A stretch of 64,000 bases of DNA from Pseudanabaena sp. PCC 7367. GTDB taxonomy: Bacteria > Cyanobacteriota > Cyanobacteriia > Pseudanabaenales > Pseudanabaenaceae. This document shows, piece by piece, positions 35,322 to 45,297 of this stretch. The DNA lies in the NCBI RefSeq assembly GCF_000317065.1, contig NC_019701.1:3792001-3856000 (forward strand), read 5' to 3'. The first letter of the stretch is position 1. The number at the start of each line of letters is the position of its first letter. Position numbers and translations under genes: made by a program. The notes beneath the pieces were generated by a model that saw nothing but the letters and a program-made list of their open reading frames with translations, searched no databases and was not told the origin of the DNA.

Positions 35322-36020
35322 TTAGCCGATCCCAAACAGCAACGCATCATCCACCACACCCAGCCGCGAAACCACATCACCAGCACTGACATCACGCACG
35401 ATCCCCAGGATCAAATCTGAGCCAGGGAAGCGAATGATCGTATCGTTAAAATCAATGTTGCCGCCAATAAAGTCCGAGAAATCCTGCGAGTCATCATAGA
35501 CCAGCGAGAAGCGATCGATCCGGGCATCAAACCCAATTACGTCACTTTCCGCCACATCAAACCCCACAATGATCTCAGCGCGATTGATCTCAGTGGTAGT
35601 ATCATCCGATCGCAACACATACAAATCAGCGCCCTCGCCACCAATCAGCGTATCTGAGCCCAGATCGCCAATTAACGTATCCAGACCGCGATCGCCATAG
35701 AGCGAGTCATTGCCCTGGCCACCCCGCACAATATCATTGCCATCGCCACCGCGCACCTCATCCTGGTCACGATTGCCATTGACAATATCATTGCCGCCTT
35801 CACCATCAATAAAATCATCGGTGCGACCACCAATCAAATAATCATTGCCAAGATTACCAATCAGGCTATCATTACCCGCATTGCCATTAATGCTCTCTGC
35901 ATCCAGGGAACCACGAATTGTGTCATTACCGTCAAATGCCCGCACCCCAGCGGGAAATGCCGCCAGATCGCCAGGACTGAGCAAGACAAAATCATTACCT
36001 GCCGAAAGATCAAAAAACAT
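35322..36020 (-). CDS. RTX-like calcium-binding (hemolysin-type repeat) protein
   Basis: A 232-residue acidic protein. About eight nonapeptide repeats of the GGxGxDxxx type occupy residues 30-130 (NGNAGNDSLIGNLGNDYLIGG, GGDGNDIVRGGQGNDSL, GDLGSDTLIGGEGADLY). These form a calcium-binding beta roll. There is no signal peptide, consistent with type I secretion. The C-terminal 100 residues (IVGFDVAESDVIGFDARID...) are like the tail of cyanobacterial FAS1/RTX proteins. A GGAG lies before the ATG. Function unknown; surface or S-layer association is possible. Confidence 0.85.
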   Translation of the reverse strand: MFFDLSAGNDFVLLSPGDLAAFPAGVRAFDGNDTIRGSLDAESINGNAGNDSLIGNLGNDYLIGGRTDDFIDGEGGNDIVNGNRDQDEVRGGDGNDIVRGGQGNDSLYGDRGLDTLIGDLGSDTLIGGEGADLYVLRSDDTTTEINRAEIIVGFDVAESDVIGFDARIDRFSLVYDDSQDFSDFIGGNIDFNDTIIRFPGSDLILGIVRDVSAGDVVSRLGVVDDALLFGIG

Positions 36021-36437
36021 GAGCTACTCCCGCTAAATATTGCTCGATCGCGGTGAGTTTGCACAAATACCGTGACGTGTTACAAACTCGCCGAAACCTT
36101 ACCACCCATTATTAATTGATCCTATTGACTAGATTTTGGGGCGATTAGTTGCCCGATCGCCAATAGATTAAGCATACCAGTCGAAGCGATCGCACAGCAT
36201 AGCAAAAACAGCCCTGTTAAAAGATCAATCCTCGATCGCTCATCGATGATCCCGAACAAAGCTGCCTTATGGATTAAAAATACTTGCGTATTTTAAATGT
36301 GTTGTAGTCAATAAGATTTAAACAAGCTAGCCCAATCAATACTTCATGACTTCATCCAGATCAGCATTTATTAAGTGCTAAGTAGTTAAGTAAGTAAAGT
36401 AGATTGAGGCTAAAGCTAAATCGAGCAAACGGCCAAT
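36021..36437. other. intergenic region downstream of the ribosomal operon
   Basis: About 415 bases between the RTX-like gene and rpsI. The position where many cyanobacteria carry rpmE (L31) holds no such frame. No clear terminator for rpsI was recognised. Confidence 0.5.
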
Positions 36438-36851
36438 CTATCGTTTTGAGAATTGAGGCGCTTTGCGGGCTTTCTTCAAACCATACTTCTTCCGTTCCTT
36501 GGCGCGTGGATCGCGGGTGAGATAGCCTTCTGCTTTGAGGGGGCCACGATTTTCAGGCGCAAGTTCACATAGGGCTCTGGCCACACCCATACGGATCGCT
36601 TCCGCTTGGCCAGTAACACCACCACCATGAGCATTAACCAGAATGTCGTAATCATTTTCCAAGCCCAAAACTTCTAGGGGGGCTTTTGCGCCACTAATAT
36701 ACTTGGGATTAAATTGCAGATAGAGATCGCCAGGCTTGCCGTTCACGGTAACGTTACCACTACCAGGCACTACTCTAACTCTGGCTACAGATCTTTTCCG
36801 GCGACCTGTGCCCCAATAAACTACTCGATTTGATTGATCGCCACTTTGCAT
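36438..36851 (-). CDS. rpsI: 30S ribosomal protein S9
   Basis: A 137-residue ribosomal protein. [44 protein letters not shown] and the basic tail [24 protein letters not shown] (which reaches the P site) are diagnostic. Last gene of the rpsM-rpsK-rpoA-rplQ-truA-rplM-rpsI cluster; it lies 144 bases after rplM, so an additional promoter there is possible. Confidence 0.97.
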   Translation of the reverse strand: MQSGDQSNRVVYWGTGRRKRSVARVRVVPGSGNVTVNGKPGDLYLQFNPKYISGAKAPLEVLGLENDYDILVNAHGGGVTGQAEAIRMGVARALCELAPENRGPLKAEGYLTRDPRAKERKKYGLKKARKAPQFSKR

Positions 36852-36995
36852 TGACTACTTGCTCCGATTATCCAATTAATTGCTTTTTTGATTGCTTAGT
36901 AAATATTGTTGCGGATTTATTGCTTAATGCTGGCAAAACTTCAGTAGCTTCAGTATTACCTGTGATACCAGAAATTAAACATTAGCTAGCTAAAC

Positions 36996-37463
36996 CTACT
37001 TACCACCAGGAATAGTATTAACTTCCAAAACCTGAGGTTGCTGAGCTTCATGGGGATGGCTGTCGCCCTTATAAACCTTGAGCTTTCTAAATAGCTGGCG
37101 ACCAAGGGAGTTCTTCGGTAGCATCCCTTTGACAGCTTGTTCAATAATTCGCTCTGGGATCCGCTTAATTAGCTTGTCGAAGGTTTCTTCTTTCATCCCA
37201 CCGGGACGACCAGAGTGACGACGATAGAGCTTTTGAGTGAACTTACGCCCGGTCACTTCTACTTGATCGGCATTGAGCACAATCACAAAGTCGCCATTGT
37301 CGGCATGGGGGGTGTAGGTGGGTTTATTTTTGCCGCGCAGGATGTTGGCGATCACAACCGCCAATCTACCAAGGCGTTTGCCCTTAGCATCTACGACATA
37401 CCAATTGCGCTCCACATCTTTAGGAACGAAGGTGCGATTGTGGTCTAGCGTGGGTGTACTCAT
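36996..37463 (-). CDS. rplM: 50S ribosomal protein L13
   Basis: A 155-residue ribosomal protein: [42 protein letters not shown] and [38 protein letters not shown]. It pairs with S9 as in nearly all bacteria. Length is slightly longer than the E. coli protein (142), with extra residues at the C-terminus. Confidence 0.97.
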   Translation of the reverse strand: MSTPTLDHNRTFVPKDVERNWYVVDAKGKRLGRLAVVIANILRGKNKPTYTPHADNGDFVIVLNADQVEVTGRKFTQKLYRRHSGRPGGMKEETFDKLIKRIPERIIEQAVKGMLPKNSLGRQLFRKLKVYKGDSHPHEAQQPQVLEVNTIPGGK

Positions 37464-37619
37464 AGCTTCGATCGATTTTCTACTCGTGATTAGTGGGTTG
37501 GTGGTTAGGTGATTAACTTATGCTTTGGTAATTTTAGAAGTCGGGGGAATCTTTGCGCTTGGATTGAAGCAATAAACTCTAGCAGCTTATTGTTTGCATA
37601 TCTTGTCCTCATCCTGTCC

Positions 37620-38468
37620 TCATCCTGGCACCAGATACATCTGACGCTGATTAGGATCACCGATCGCCTCAGTTGCGGTTGCCATGAATGGGTTGTCTGG
37701 ATAGCCAATCTGCAGCAAACAAAGACCTTGTGGTGGAGCTGCATACTTAATGGCGCTGCGCTGCCGCTTTTGCCAGATATTGGTAAATTCAGCAACGCTC
37801 AAACGCGATCGCCCAACATCTACCAAAGTACCCACCAGAAGACGCATCATACCATATAAAAAGCCACTTGCCTGCACTTCGATGTAAATAAAATCTTGGT
37901 CGCGCCAGCAAATTGCTTCATGAACATTGAGGCGGGAGTGGGCTCGCTTAGAACCTGCCCTTTGAAAGGCGGCTAAGTCTTGCTCACCAATCATTGGTGC
38001 TAGAGCCTGCTGGATTAAATCCCGATCGAGCCGATCGCGGTAGAAATGCCAGCTATAGTCCTGAATAAACAGATTGGGCAATTTCGCCGTATAGATTACA
38101 TAGCGGTAACGTCGCCAACTAGCTGAGAATCGCGCATGCCAACTGGGACTAACTGCCACCGATTCGCGCACCAGGATGTTTTCAGGCAATCGATCGCTCA
38201 AAACCTTAGCCCACTTATGGGCTGGAATTGGGCTGCTGGTGTCAAAATGGGCTACCTGGGCGGCGGCATGAACTCCGGTATCAGTGCGGCCAGCGGCATG
38301 AAGCACAATTTTGTCACCACAAACCTGAGTTAGCAGATTTTCGATCGTTTCCTGCACACTAGGTTCATTAGTCTGGCGTTGCCAACCATTGTAACCATTA
38401 CCTAGATACTGGATTTTTAGGGCGATCCGCTGCTTAGGCTTGGGCATATTTGCGCTTTCCACAGCCAT
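37620..38468 (-). CDS. truA: tRNA pseudouridine(38-40) synthase TruA
   Basis: A 282-residue enzyme that isomerises U38-U40 in tRNA anticodon stem-loops. The catalytic Asp lies in AAGRTDTGVHA. YNGWQRQ..., AFQRAGSK and the C-terminal FLYGMMRLLVGTLVDVGR are typical. The position between rplQ and rplM is the common cyanobacterial arrangement. It starts 23 bases after the rplQ stop, which suggests co-transcription. An alternative start seven codons later (38447) is possible. Confidence 0.94.
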   Translation of the reverse strand: MAVESANMPKPKQRIALKIQYLGNGYNGWQRQTNEPSVQETIENLLTQVCGDKIVLHAAGRTDTGVHAAAQVAHFDTSSPIPAHKWAKVLSDRLPENILVRESVAVSPSWHARFSASWRRYRYVIYTAKLPNLFIQDYSWHFYRDRLDRDLIQQALAPMIGEQDLAAFQRAGSKRAHSRLNVHEAICWRDQDFIYIEVQASGFLYGMMRLLVGTLVDVGRSRLSVAEFTNIWQKRQRSAIKYAAPPQGLCLLQIGYPDNPFMATATEAIGDPNQRQMYLVPG

Positions 38469-38491
38469 CTACCCAAATTAGCCTGCATTCA

Positions 38492-38842
38492 TTAAACCAA
38501 CTCGATGATCGCCATTTCGGCATTATCACCCTTGCGCCGCACGGTACGGATAATTCTGGTATAGCCGCCACTGCGCTCACCATAGCGATCGGGCACTTGC
38601 TCAAATAGGTTGTAAACCAACTGCTTGTCATAGAGATAACTCAAGACCTGACGACGGGCATGGAGGGAACCATCCTTAGCCAGGGTGATCATCTTTTCAA
38701 CTGTGGTTCTTACCGCTTTGGCTCTGGCCTTGGTGGTTTTAATTTGACCATGACGAATTAGTTCCGTGGTCAGCGATCGCAACAGGGCTTTACGCTGGTC
38801 AGCAGGTCTTCCTAATTCGGGGGTACGGCAACGATGTCGCAT
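38492..38842 (-). CDS. rplQ: 50S ribosomal protein L17
   Basis: A 116-residue ribosomal protein: [45 protein letters not shown] and [18 protein letters not shown]. Full length. Follows rpoA as in most bacteria. Confidence 0.97.
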   Translation of the reverse strand: MRHRCRTPELGRPADQRKALLRSLTTELIRHGQIKTTKARAKAVRTTVEKMITLAKDGSLHARRQVLSYLYDKQLVYNLFEQVPDRYGERSGGYTRIIRTVRRKGDNAEMAIIELV

Positions 38843-38917
38843 GATTCTTGTCTCTTACTAAAGCTAAAGCTATTTAACTGGTTTACTTAAACTAAATATA
38901 TTGGTCGGCCGCCGGCT

Positions 38918-39862
38918 CTACACTGCCTTGGGCGGCTTTTCTTTTGGGAGGGTTAGCCCCAGATGATCCTTAAGCGCATCGATTACTTCTTCTGCCGATT
39001 TCTGGCCAAAGTTCTTGATCTCCATCAAGTCTTCTTCGGTATATTCCAACAAATCAGCCACGGTGTTAATTTGAGCGCGCTTGAGGCAATTATAAGCACG
39101 TACCGAAAGCTGCAATTCTTCGATGTGAATCTGGTTATTCTGGTTCTCTTCGGTCACTTCATCAGCCTTGGGCTGAACCAGGGTAATTTCCTGCAGTGGC
39201 ATGAATAGATCAACCAGAATGCTAGCAGCTTGGGAAAGTGCTTCTTGGGGGGTAAGGCTACCGTTGGTGGAGATTTCCATAATCAAGCGATCTTTGGCAA
39301 TGCCGCCGATCTGCATGTCTTCGACGGTATAGCGTACCTTTTCCACTGGCATAAACACGGCATCGAGCTGCAAGAAGTCGATCGAGGAGATCTCATCTTT
39401 GCTGCGATCGACAGCGCGATAGCCTTTACCAATTTCAATCTTGAACTCCATCTCCAGGGTGGCCCCATCAGAGAGGGTGGCAACATACTGATCTGGATTA
39501 ATTACCTCCACTTCAGAGGGCAAGACAAAATCCGCCGCCGTCACATTACCCGGCTCTCTGACAATCAAGCGGCCAATCTGGGGGTCATAGGTGTGGGACT
39601 TGAGCACGATTTCTTTCATGTTCAACATCAAGTCCAACACATCCTCGCGCACACCAGGGATGGTCATAAATTCATGGTTCACACCAGCGATCCGCACCGC
39701 TGTGACTGCTGCCCCATCAAGGTTCGACAACAGAACACGTCGCAGGGCATTACCGATCGTGATCCCTTGGCCACGATCCAACGGCTCTAATACAAAGCGG
39801 CTATATTGCCCATTGTCACGGCCTGTATATGTTTCTACGCACTCTACTTGGAAATTAGCCAT
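38918..39862 (-). CDS. rpoA: DNA-directed RNA polymerase alpha subunit
   Basis: A 314-residue assembly subunit of RNA polymerase. The N-terminal domain has FVLEPLDRGQGITIGNALRRVLLSNLDG. The C-terminal DNA- and activator-binding domain (about 240-314) has IEELQLSVRAYNCLKRAQINTVADLLEYTEEDLMEIKNFGQKSAEEVIDAL. I place the start at MANFQVEC (39862), matching other alpha subunits. An upstream ATG at 39913 would add 17 atypical residues. Confidence 0.96.
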   Translation of the reverse strand: MANFQVECVETYTGRDNGQYSRFVLEPLDRGQGITIGNALRRVLLSNLDGAAVTAVRIAGVNHEFMTIPGVREDVLDLMLNMKEIVLKSHTYDPQIGRLIVREPGNVTAADFVLPSEVEVINPDQYVATLSDGATLEMEFKIEIGKGYRAVDRSKDEISSIDFLQLDAVFMPVEKVRYTVEDMQIGGIAKDRLIMEISTNGSLTPQEALSQAASILVDLFMPLQEITLVQPKADEVTEENQNNQIHIEELQLSVRAYNCLKRAQINTVADLLEYTEEDLMEIKNFGQKSAEEVIDALKDHLGLTLPKEKPPKAV

Positions 39863-40034
39863 ATGTCTGGAAAATTTAGGTCTGCAATAAGTTGGCGATC
39901 GCAAAACAAACAAGCATATCTAAGCCATAACTAAAAGCTAATGAATTATCTGATTAATTTGGCTTAAAGCTTGAATAACTTGCAAACAAGCAGTCTCTGG
40001 AGTAATTCGACAATTAACAGATAAACAAGTGTAA

Positions 40035-40430
40035 CTAAACCCGTCGCCGTTTGGGGGGGCGGCAGCCATTGTGGGGAATAGGCGTGATATCACGAATCAA
40101 GGTGATTTCAAGACCTGCCCCTTGCAAGGCACGCACCGCTGTTTCACGACCCGATCCTGGCCCGGACACCATTACTTCTACCTGACGCATACCATTGTCG
40201 ATCGCGCGACGAGCCGCACCTTCTGAGGCAGTTTGAGCAGCATAGGGAGTACCTTTTTTGGCACCCTTAAAACCACTGGAACCAGCCGAAGCCCATGAGA
40301 TTACATCACCGGCAGTGTCAGTAATCGTGACGATCGTATTGTTAAAAGTTGATTGAATATAGGCAATACCATTGGGTACATTACGCTTTTGCTTACGGGT
40401 ACTGCCGCGACGGGGTGTTTGACGAGCCAT
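40035..40430 (-). CDS. rpsK: 30S ribosomal protein S11
   Basis: A 131-residue ribosomal protein: [46 protein letters not shown] and [18 protein letters not shown] at the C-terminus. It forms part of the mRNA exit platform. Full length. Confidence 0.97.
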   Translation of the reverse strand: MARQTPRRGSTRKQKRNVPNGIAYIQSTFNNTIVTITDTAGDVISWASAGSSGFKGAKKGTPYAAQTASEGAARRAIDNGMRQVEVMVSGPGSGRETAVRALQGAGLEITLIRDITPIPHNGCRPPKRRRV

Positions 40431-40551
40431 AATTTAGTTTCTTGTCGATTCTGCTTAGTCTTGCTAGTTATAGTTTTGGGACTTAATACACTTAACTTAA
40501 TACACTTAAAAATACATTTAGAGATACATTTAAGCGCTTATCTTTAAATGC

Positions 40552-40929
40552 TTACCTTGGCGCTTTCTTCTTACCTGCCACAGTGCGACGCACGCCACGG
40601 CGGGTACGGGCATTAGTTCTAGTCCGTTGACCCCGAACTGGTAATCCCATCCGATGCCTTCTGCCACGATAGGTACCAATATCAACTAGGCGCTTGATGC
40701 TCAGACCTTCTAATCGGCGTAGATCACCTTCAACCTGATAGTTGCTTTCCACTTCCTGACGCAGAGAGGTTACCTCACTATCGCTGAGATCCTTGGATCT
40801 GGTATCTGGGTTGATCCCAGTTGCCGCCAAAATCGCGCGTGAACTGGTCAGGCCAATCCCATAGATATAGGTAAGGGCTACCTCAATTCGTTTATCGCGG
40901 GGAATATCAACCCCTGCTATACGAGCCAC
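40552..40929 (-). CDS. rpsM: 30S ribosomal protein S13
   Basis: A 125-residue ribosomal protein: [34 protein letters not shown] and the basic tail [21 protein letters not shown]. It is the first gene of the cluster here. In most cyanobacteria secY, adk, infA and rpmJ precede it, but nothing of the kind is present upstream in this window, so the spc/alpha arrangement is split at this point. Confidence 0.97.
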   Translation of the reverse strand: MARIAGVDIPRDKRIEVALTYIYGIGLTSSRAILAATGINPDTRSKDLSDSEVTSLRQEVESNYQVEGDLRRLEGLSIKRLVDIGTYRGRRHRMGLPVRGQRTRTNARTRRGVRRTVAGKKKAPR

Positions 40930-41489
40930 TGTCTAACTTTCTCCCTTAATTACTGCCAATATACTTGCTCTATGTTTAATTATTGATTTAAATATGCTTG
41001 CTGCTTGATGTTCACTGCTTGCATTGGGGCGATCGATTAGCTCCAAACATACCTATACCTAAACATACAAAAACAACGCCTTAATGCTATTAAACATCTA
41101 GCGTAGATCTAGAACTATGCAATAAGCCTTAGCAAGCAATACATTTTAAACAAATTAGAATGGCGTGTCAATTTATATTATTAAGTTTGTATTATTAAGA
41201 AAATATTTTTGCCTGAGCCGATCGCCTAAGCTGATGAGCCAAGCATTTATGCTTCAAGCTGGCCAAAAACATTACCAAAAACCAAATTATCCTGTAGTTA
41301 TGTACTAGACTTAACAAAGTTTTAATTTCTCTTGGGTGAAGCTAGGTGTGAACTAGCTCTTAACACTCAGTTTCGCTATGATGAGAAAAACACACCCATC
41401 ATAGTTGCCCAGGTCGGATTATAAATATTCGCCCGGTTTATCCATCTCAACGTATCAAAACAGTATCAAAACATAGGACAGATAGTGCT
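40930..41489. other. divergent promoter region between rpsM and a small gene
   Basis: 560 AT-rich bases. No rpmJ (L36), infA or adk sequence is recognisable on the minus strand, and no other gene is seen. It presumably contains the promoter of the ribosomal operon. Confidence 0.5.
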
Positions 41490-41714
41490 ATGGCAGAAAC
41501 CGCAGGAAACTCAGAAGCCAAAAAGACCAACTCGGATATTGAACTAGATCCAGCCCTGTTGGCCGAGTTGTCAGAGGTAACCAATGATCCAAATCAAGTA
41601 ATTGATACGGCGATCAGACAATGGTTACAGCGACGGGCGATCAAAGAAGCTGAACGCTCTAGACCAATGATGGTAAATCCAGTAGTGCCGCCACGCGGTG
41701 AATGGAATGATTAA
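41490..41714 (+). CDS. Small acidic protein, unknown function
   Basis: A 74-residue protein with an acidic start and a helical centre (DPALLAELSEVTNDPNQVIDTAIRQWLQRRAIKEAER) that resembles a CopG/ribbon-helix-helix-like antitoxin or regulator core; the C-terminus is proline-rich. I do not recognise a named family. It is preceded by GGACAGATAGTGCT and converges with the kinase gene. Confidence 0.6.
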   Translation: MAETAGNSEAKKTNSDIELDPALLAELSEVTNDPNQVIDTAIRQWLQRRAIKEAERSRPMMVNPVVPPRGEWND

Positions 41715-41744
41715 GCTTTTTAATTAACTACTAGAAGTTAACTA

Positions 41745-43643
41745 CTAAAGACAGCGTAAAATAACCTGTTCATTGTGATCAAAGCTTTGGCGACTGGCTT
41801 CCCGCAGTGGAATTGGTAAATGACCATCCGGTGGGGCTTGGAAATCAGGTAAATGGCCATCCACATATTCCCAACGACTAGCTTCTCGATCGTAGCGGGT
41901 ATCCACCAGCCAAGTGCCACTAATGGTACGCCAACCAAGTTGGGCATACATTTTTTGCCAGTCTTGATCAGCCGCTTCATAAATGCGTTTTTGGGCAGAG
42001 AAACCCAGTTTGCCACCACTAGCGTCATCCCATAGCTCATCGATCAACACCACATCCACGCAGGAAAGGGCAGCTAATTCATCAGGATGGTAGGTGCCAT
42101 CTGCATGGGATTCTCTGCCTGCCGCCTTCAGCAGTAGTTCATAGGTATGGCGATCGGCACTTTGCCAGTCTTGTTGTGCCAGGCTCTGGCGCAGTTGGTC
42201 ATAATTGAGATTGTTGGTGAACTTGGCTGGAGCGCTAGCCAGCAAGTTGGGTTCACTTGGCGAGGCGATCGCAATATCTAGCCCATCATCTAACCCAGAA
42301 GCAGGTATCTCGGTCGGTAAATTTGCTGATTCAGTCAGATTCATATCTGTAGCCTTAACTGATGAAGGATTCTGGCGATTCTGGCGATCGTAGGAATCAC
42401 TATCCATATCTGCTGGCGGGTTTGTTTCAACCTGGCGATCGGTTGCTAACAAATCTAAGTTTTGTTCAATATTTTGATCAAGATTTTGATCAAGGTCTAG
42501 GTTGCTAGAGCGCTCATTGGTCTGATTACTCTGATCATAAGAACTCTGATCATAAGGACTAGGAATACTTGAAACAGATTGGTCTGCAGAAATTGCCCTG
42601 AATGAGAATACCGAGATCAAGGCGATCGCTAAGGCTCCTACCCCACCAGCAAAGCGCCAATGCTTGGTTAATGTATTTTGAATCTTGTGCCCTTGCGCCC
42701 AAAAACTGGGCAGATCTATGGCATTAGAGGGATTAGACTGATTGACTTTAGCCGATAACGAGAGTGAGCCGGGATTGGCTTGGCTAATGGCGATCGCAGA
42801 ACTAGGGCTGAGATTGGCCAAAGCGGTGACTACTTGATCAGTAGTTTGATAGCGCTGGGTTTGCTCATAGGCAATCATCTGGTCAACCACTTGTGCCAAT
42901 GGGGCAGAGATCGAAGCAACTGAAACGTACGATCGCCAATCCAGGTCGCCATTGGGTTGCCGTTTGAACTGGCTGGGATGCATTCCCGTGAGAGCCTGAA
43001 GCGCCAGCATTCCCAGCGCATAAATATCACTATTAGGACAAGAGTTACCCTGCTCTTGTTCAGAGGGCATAAACCCCGGCGTACCGATCGGCATTGTCAC
43101 CGGGCGATGAGCCTGGGAATTTAATAACTGGTTCTGGATTTGTTTGACCGTGCCAAAATCAATCAAAACCAACTTGCCATCAACATGACGACGGATCAGA
43201 TTATCTGGCTTGATATCCCGGTGAATTACACCACAGCTATGCACATAGGCCAAAATTTCCAGCACATCCAGAACTAGTTTGATTACCCTGGGCTCAGGCA
43301 GCTTGCCGCCAGGCAAAAGTTCACTGCTAAGCGGGTGGCCTGCCACAAACTCTTGCACCAGATAAAATTCTTGTTCTTCCTCAAAATAAGCATAGAGCCG
43401 GGGAATTTGGTCATGCTGACCAAGCCGTTGCAATGTTTCTGCTTCAGCCTTGAATAATTCCAGTGACTTTTTGAGAAAATAAGGATCGCTGATCGCTGGG
43501 TTAAAATGCTTAACTACACAATTGGGATGGCCAGGAAGCCGCATGTCTTCCGCCAAATAAGTTTGTGCAAAGCCCCCCGCCGCAAGTTCCTTAACTACCT
43601 TGTAGCGTCCGTCTAATATTTGTCCCAACATGTTTCCTGCCAA
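41745..43643 (-). CDS. Ser/Thr protein kinase with C-terminal GUN4 domain
   Basis: A 632-residue protein. The N-terminal eukaryotic-like kinase has K45 in CVVKHF, HRDIKPDN with D142, and DFG with D161, so it is catalytically complete. A transmembrane helix lies near 330-355 (WRFAGGVGALAIALISVFSF). A low-complexity linker of Asp, Gln, Asn and Ser follows (NLDLDQNLDQNIEQNLDL). The C-terminal domain (about 485-620) is GUN4-like: LRQSLAQQDWQSADRHTYELLLKAAGRE, LIDELWDDASGGKLGFSAQKRIY. GUN4 binds protoporphyrin IX and Mg-protoporphyrin and stimulates Mg-chelatase. The fusion suggests a kinase that senses tetrapyrroles across a membrane; that is inference. Single gene. Confidence 0.93.
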   Translation of the reverse strand: MAGNMLGQILDGRYKVVKELAAGGFAQTYLAEDMRLPGHPNCVVKHFNPAISDPYFLKKSLELFKAEAETLQRLGQHDQIPRLYAYFEEEQEFYLVQEFVAGHPLSSELLPGGKLPEPRVIKLVLDVLEILAYVHSCGVIHRDIKPDNLIRRHVDGKLVLIDFGTVKQIQNQLLNSQAHRPVTMPIGTPGFMPSEQEQGNSCPNSDIYALGMLALQALTGMHPSQFKRQPNGDLDWRSYVSVASISAPLAQVVDQMIAYEQTQRYQTTDQVVTALANLSPSSAIAISQANPGSLSLSAKVNQSNPSNAIDLPSFWAQGHKIQNTLTKHWRFAGGVGALAIALISVFSFRAISADQSVSSIPSPYDQSSYDQSNQTNERSSNLDLDQNLDQNIEQNLDLLATDRQVETNPPADMDSDSYDRQNRQNPSSVKATDMNLTESANLPTEIPASGLDDGLDIAIASPSEPNLLASAPAKFTNNLNYDQLRQSLAQQDWQSADRHTYELLLKAAGRESHADGTYHPDELAALSCVDVVLIDELWDDASGGKLGFSAQKRIYEAADQDWQKMYAQLGWRTISGTWLVDTRYDREASRWEYVDGHLPDFQAPPDGHLPIPLREASRQSFDHNEQVILRCL

Positions 43644-43815
43644 ACATACCTTGAACCAGAGTAATAGCCTGTCTCGATAATTCCCTGATTGCGCTAGATA
43701 CTTAAAGCTGGTTGATAAAAATTTATCGGCTAATTAGCTTAAGTGTAGTGTCTTAGTCTACATTGTACAAAATTTTAATGTTTTAATCTAACCTATTGCC
43801 CACTATTGCTCGCTA

Positions 43816-45297
43816 TTACCAGGTACTGGTATCTAGATCTAGTTTAAACAATCGCTTCAACCGCTTGCGCACCCACTCCACCGGATTTTTATCATCCTCA
43901 TCTGCCCCCACTAAACCCATTGCCCGTAATTGATCTTGACGCTCGGCCAGTTCATCTTTACGTTTACCCAACTCCTGGACAATGTTTTCGGCCAAATCAG
44001 CATGGGCATGTAATAGTTTCTCGAAGCCGCGATGACTGATTACAAACACCATCGTTTCATCGATCGCCCGGATCGAGGCAGTACGCGGAATACTCAGCAT
44101 CAGCGACAGTTCACCAAAAAATTCACCCACCCCCAACTCACACAAAGACTTATCGAGCTTTTGGACAAACACTTCAACCAGGCCAGACAGAATAATATAA
44201 AACGAATCGCCTGGATCGCCCTCGCGGAAAAGCACATCACCGGAATGCAATCGCCGCCGATAACCAATTTCAATCAGCTCCCGCAGCTCCAACTCAGAAA
44301 AATGCTCAAAATAGGCTACCCGCCGCAGTAGATCGCGCAATGGTAATGGCCGCGAAGCTGGCTCAACTGGCTGTCCTTCACTATTTAAGGGAGTAAGTGC
44401 AGGCAGTTCGGTTTTATGGCTAGCGCCATTGCGGAGAGATTCAGGGTTCTTGATCCATAGATCGCGCTGTGGGAAGGGAATCGAGATTCCTTGCTGGCGC
44501 AGATTATATTCAATAATAAAATTCAAAGAACTAATAATCGGGTCACGATCGTCGATTCGATTGATCCAAACTCGCAGCTCAAAATTGAGGGCACTATCAC
44601 CAAAACCACGAAAGAACACCTTGGGAGCAGGATTGAGCAACACCGCCGGTTCCATGTAGGCAGAATCAAGCAGCGCCTCGGTTACTGCCACAGGATCGCT
44701 GCTGTAGTCTACCCCCACCGGCACCCGAATCCTGGCGGTAAAGCTGTCATAGCTCCAGTTTAGAACCCGATTTTCTACTAATTGGCTGTTGGGAACCACC
44801 ACATCACCGCGATCGAGGGTGCGAATTATTGTCGATCGGATTGAAATTTCCCGCACATAGCCTTCTAGGCCATCAAACTCCACAAAATCACCTACCTTGA
44901 GTTTGCGCTCTAGCAAAATTGTTACGCCACTCACAAAGTTTTTGGTTACATCCTGGAAACCAAAACCAATACCAATACCCAAACCACCAGCCAGCACTGC
45001 CAAGGAAGCAATATTAATACCGATCGTTTGCAGTACCATCACCGCCGCGATCGCACCAATGCCATAGCTAAGGATGGCCGAGACAATTTCCCGATTGCTG
45101 GAATCAAAACCTGCTCTACTGAGTACCCGATTGCGCAAAAATTGTCGCAGAGTACGCGCCAGAATGAAGATGATAACTAAATAAAAGCAAAGCAGCAGAA
45201 AGGAGGTGATCGAAATATCGGTGTTGCCAAGGGTAAATAGTGGCGTTTTAAGGATGTCTAAAAATTCTTCAACGAAATTCTGGATGCCTTGGAACAT
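43816..45297 (-). CDS. MscS-family mechanosensitive channel with C-terminal cyclic-nucleotide-binding domain
   Basis: A 493-residue membrane protein. N-terminal helices lead into the pore helix (AVLAGGLGIGIGFGFQDVTKNFVSGVTILLERKLKVGDFVEFDGLEGYVREISIRSTIIR) and the MscS beta domain. A cNMP-binding domain occupies about 345-465 (LHSGDVLFREGDPGDSFYIILSGLVEVFVQ; GEFFGELSLMLSIPRTASIRA, with the phosphate-contacting Arg in PRTA). Such bCNG channels are gated or modulated by cyclic nucleotides and often have lost mechanosensitivity. Short charged C-terminal tail. Likely in the plasma or thylakoid membrane. Confidence 0.93.
   Translation of the reverse strand: MFQGIQNFVEEFLDILKTPLFTLGNTDISITSFLLLCFYLVIIFILARTLRQFLRNRVLSRAGFDSSNREIVSAILSYGIGAIAAVMVLQTIGINIASLAVLAGGLGIGIGFGFQDVTKNFVSGVTILLERKLKVGDFVEFDGLEGYVREISIRSTIIRTLDRGDVVVPNSQLVENRVLNWSYDSFTARIRVPVGVDYSSDPVAVTEALLDSAYMEPAVLLNPAPKVFFRGFGDSALNFELRVWINRIDDRDPIISSLNFIIEYNLRQQGISIPFPQRDLWIKNPESLRNGASHKTELPALTPLNSEGQPVEPASRPLPLRDLLRRVAYFEHFSELELRELIEIGYRRRLHSGDVLFREGDPGDSFYIILSGLVEVFVQKLDKSLCELGVGEFFGELSLMLSIPRTASIRAIDETMVFVISHRGFEKLLHAHADLAENIVQELGKRKDELAERQDQLRAMGLVGADEDDKNPVEWVRKRLKRLFKLDLDTSTW

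Noticed and set aside
39230-39790. 186-residue open frame on the plus strand
   Set aside because: It lies wholly antisense to rpoA and shows no protein-family features.
40930-41489. rpmJ (L36) upstream of rpsM
   Set aside because: No MKVRASVKK-type sequence with its four zinc ligands was found on the minus strand.
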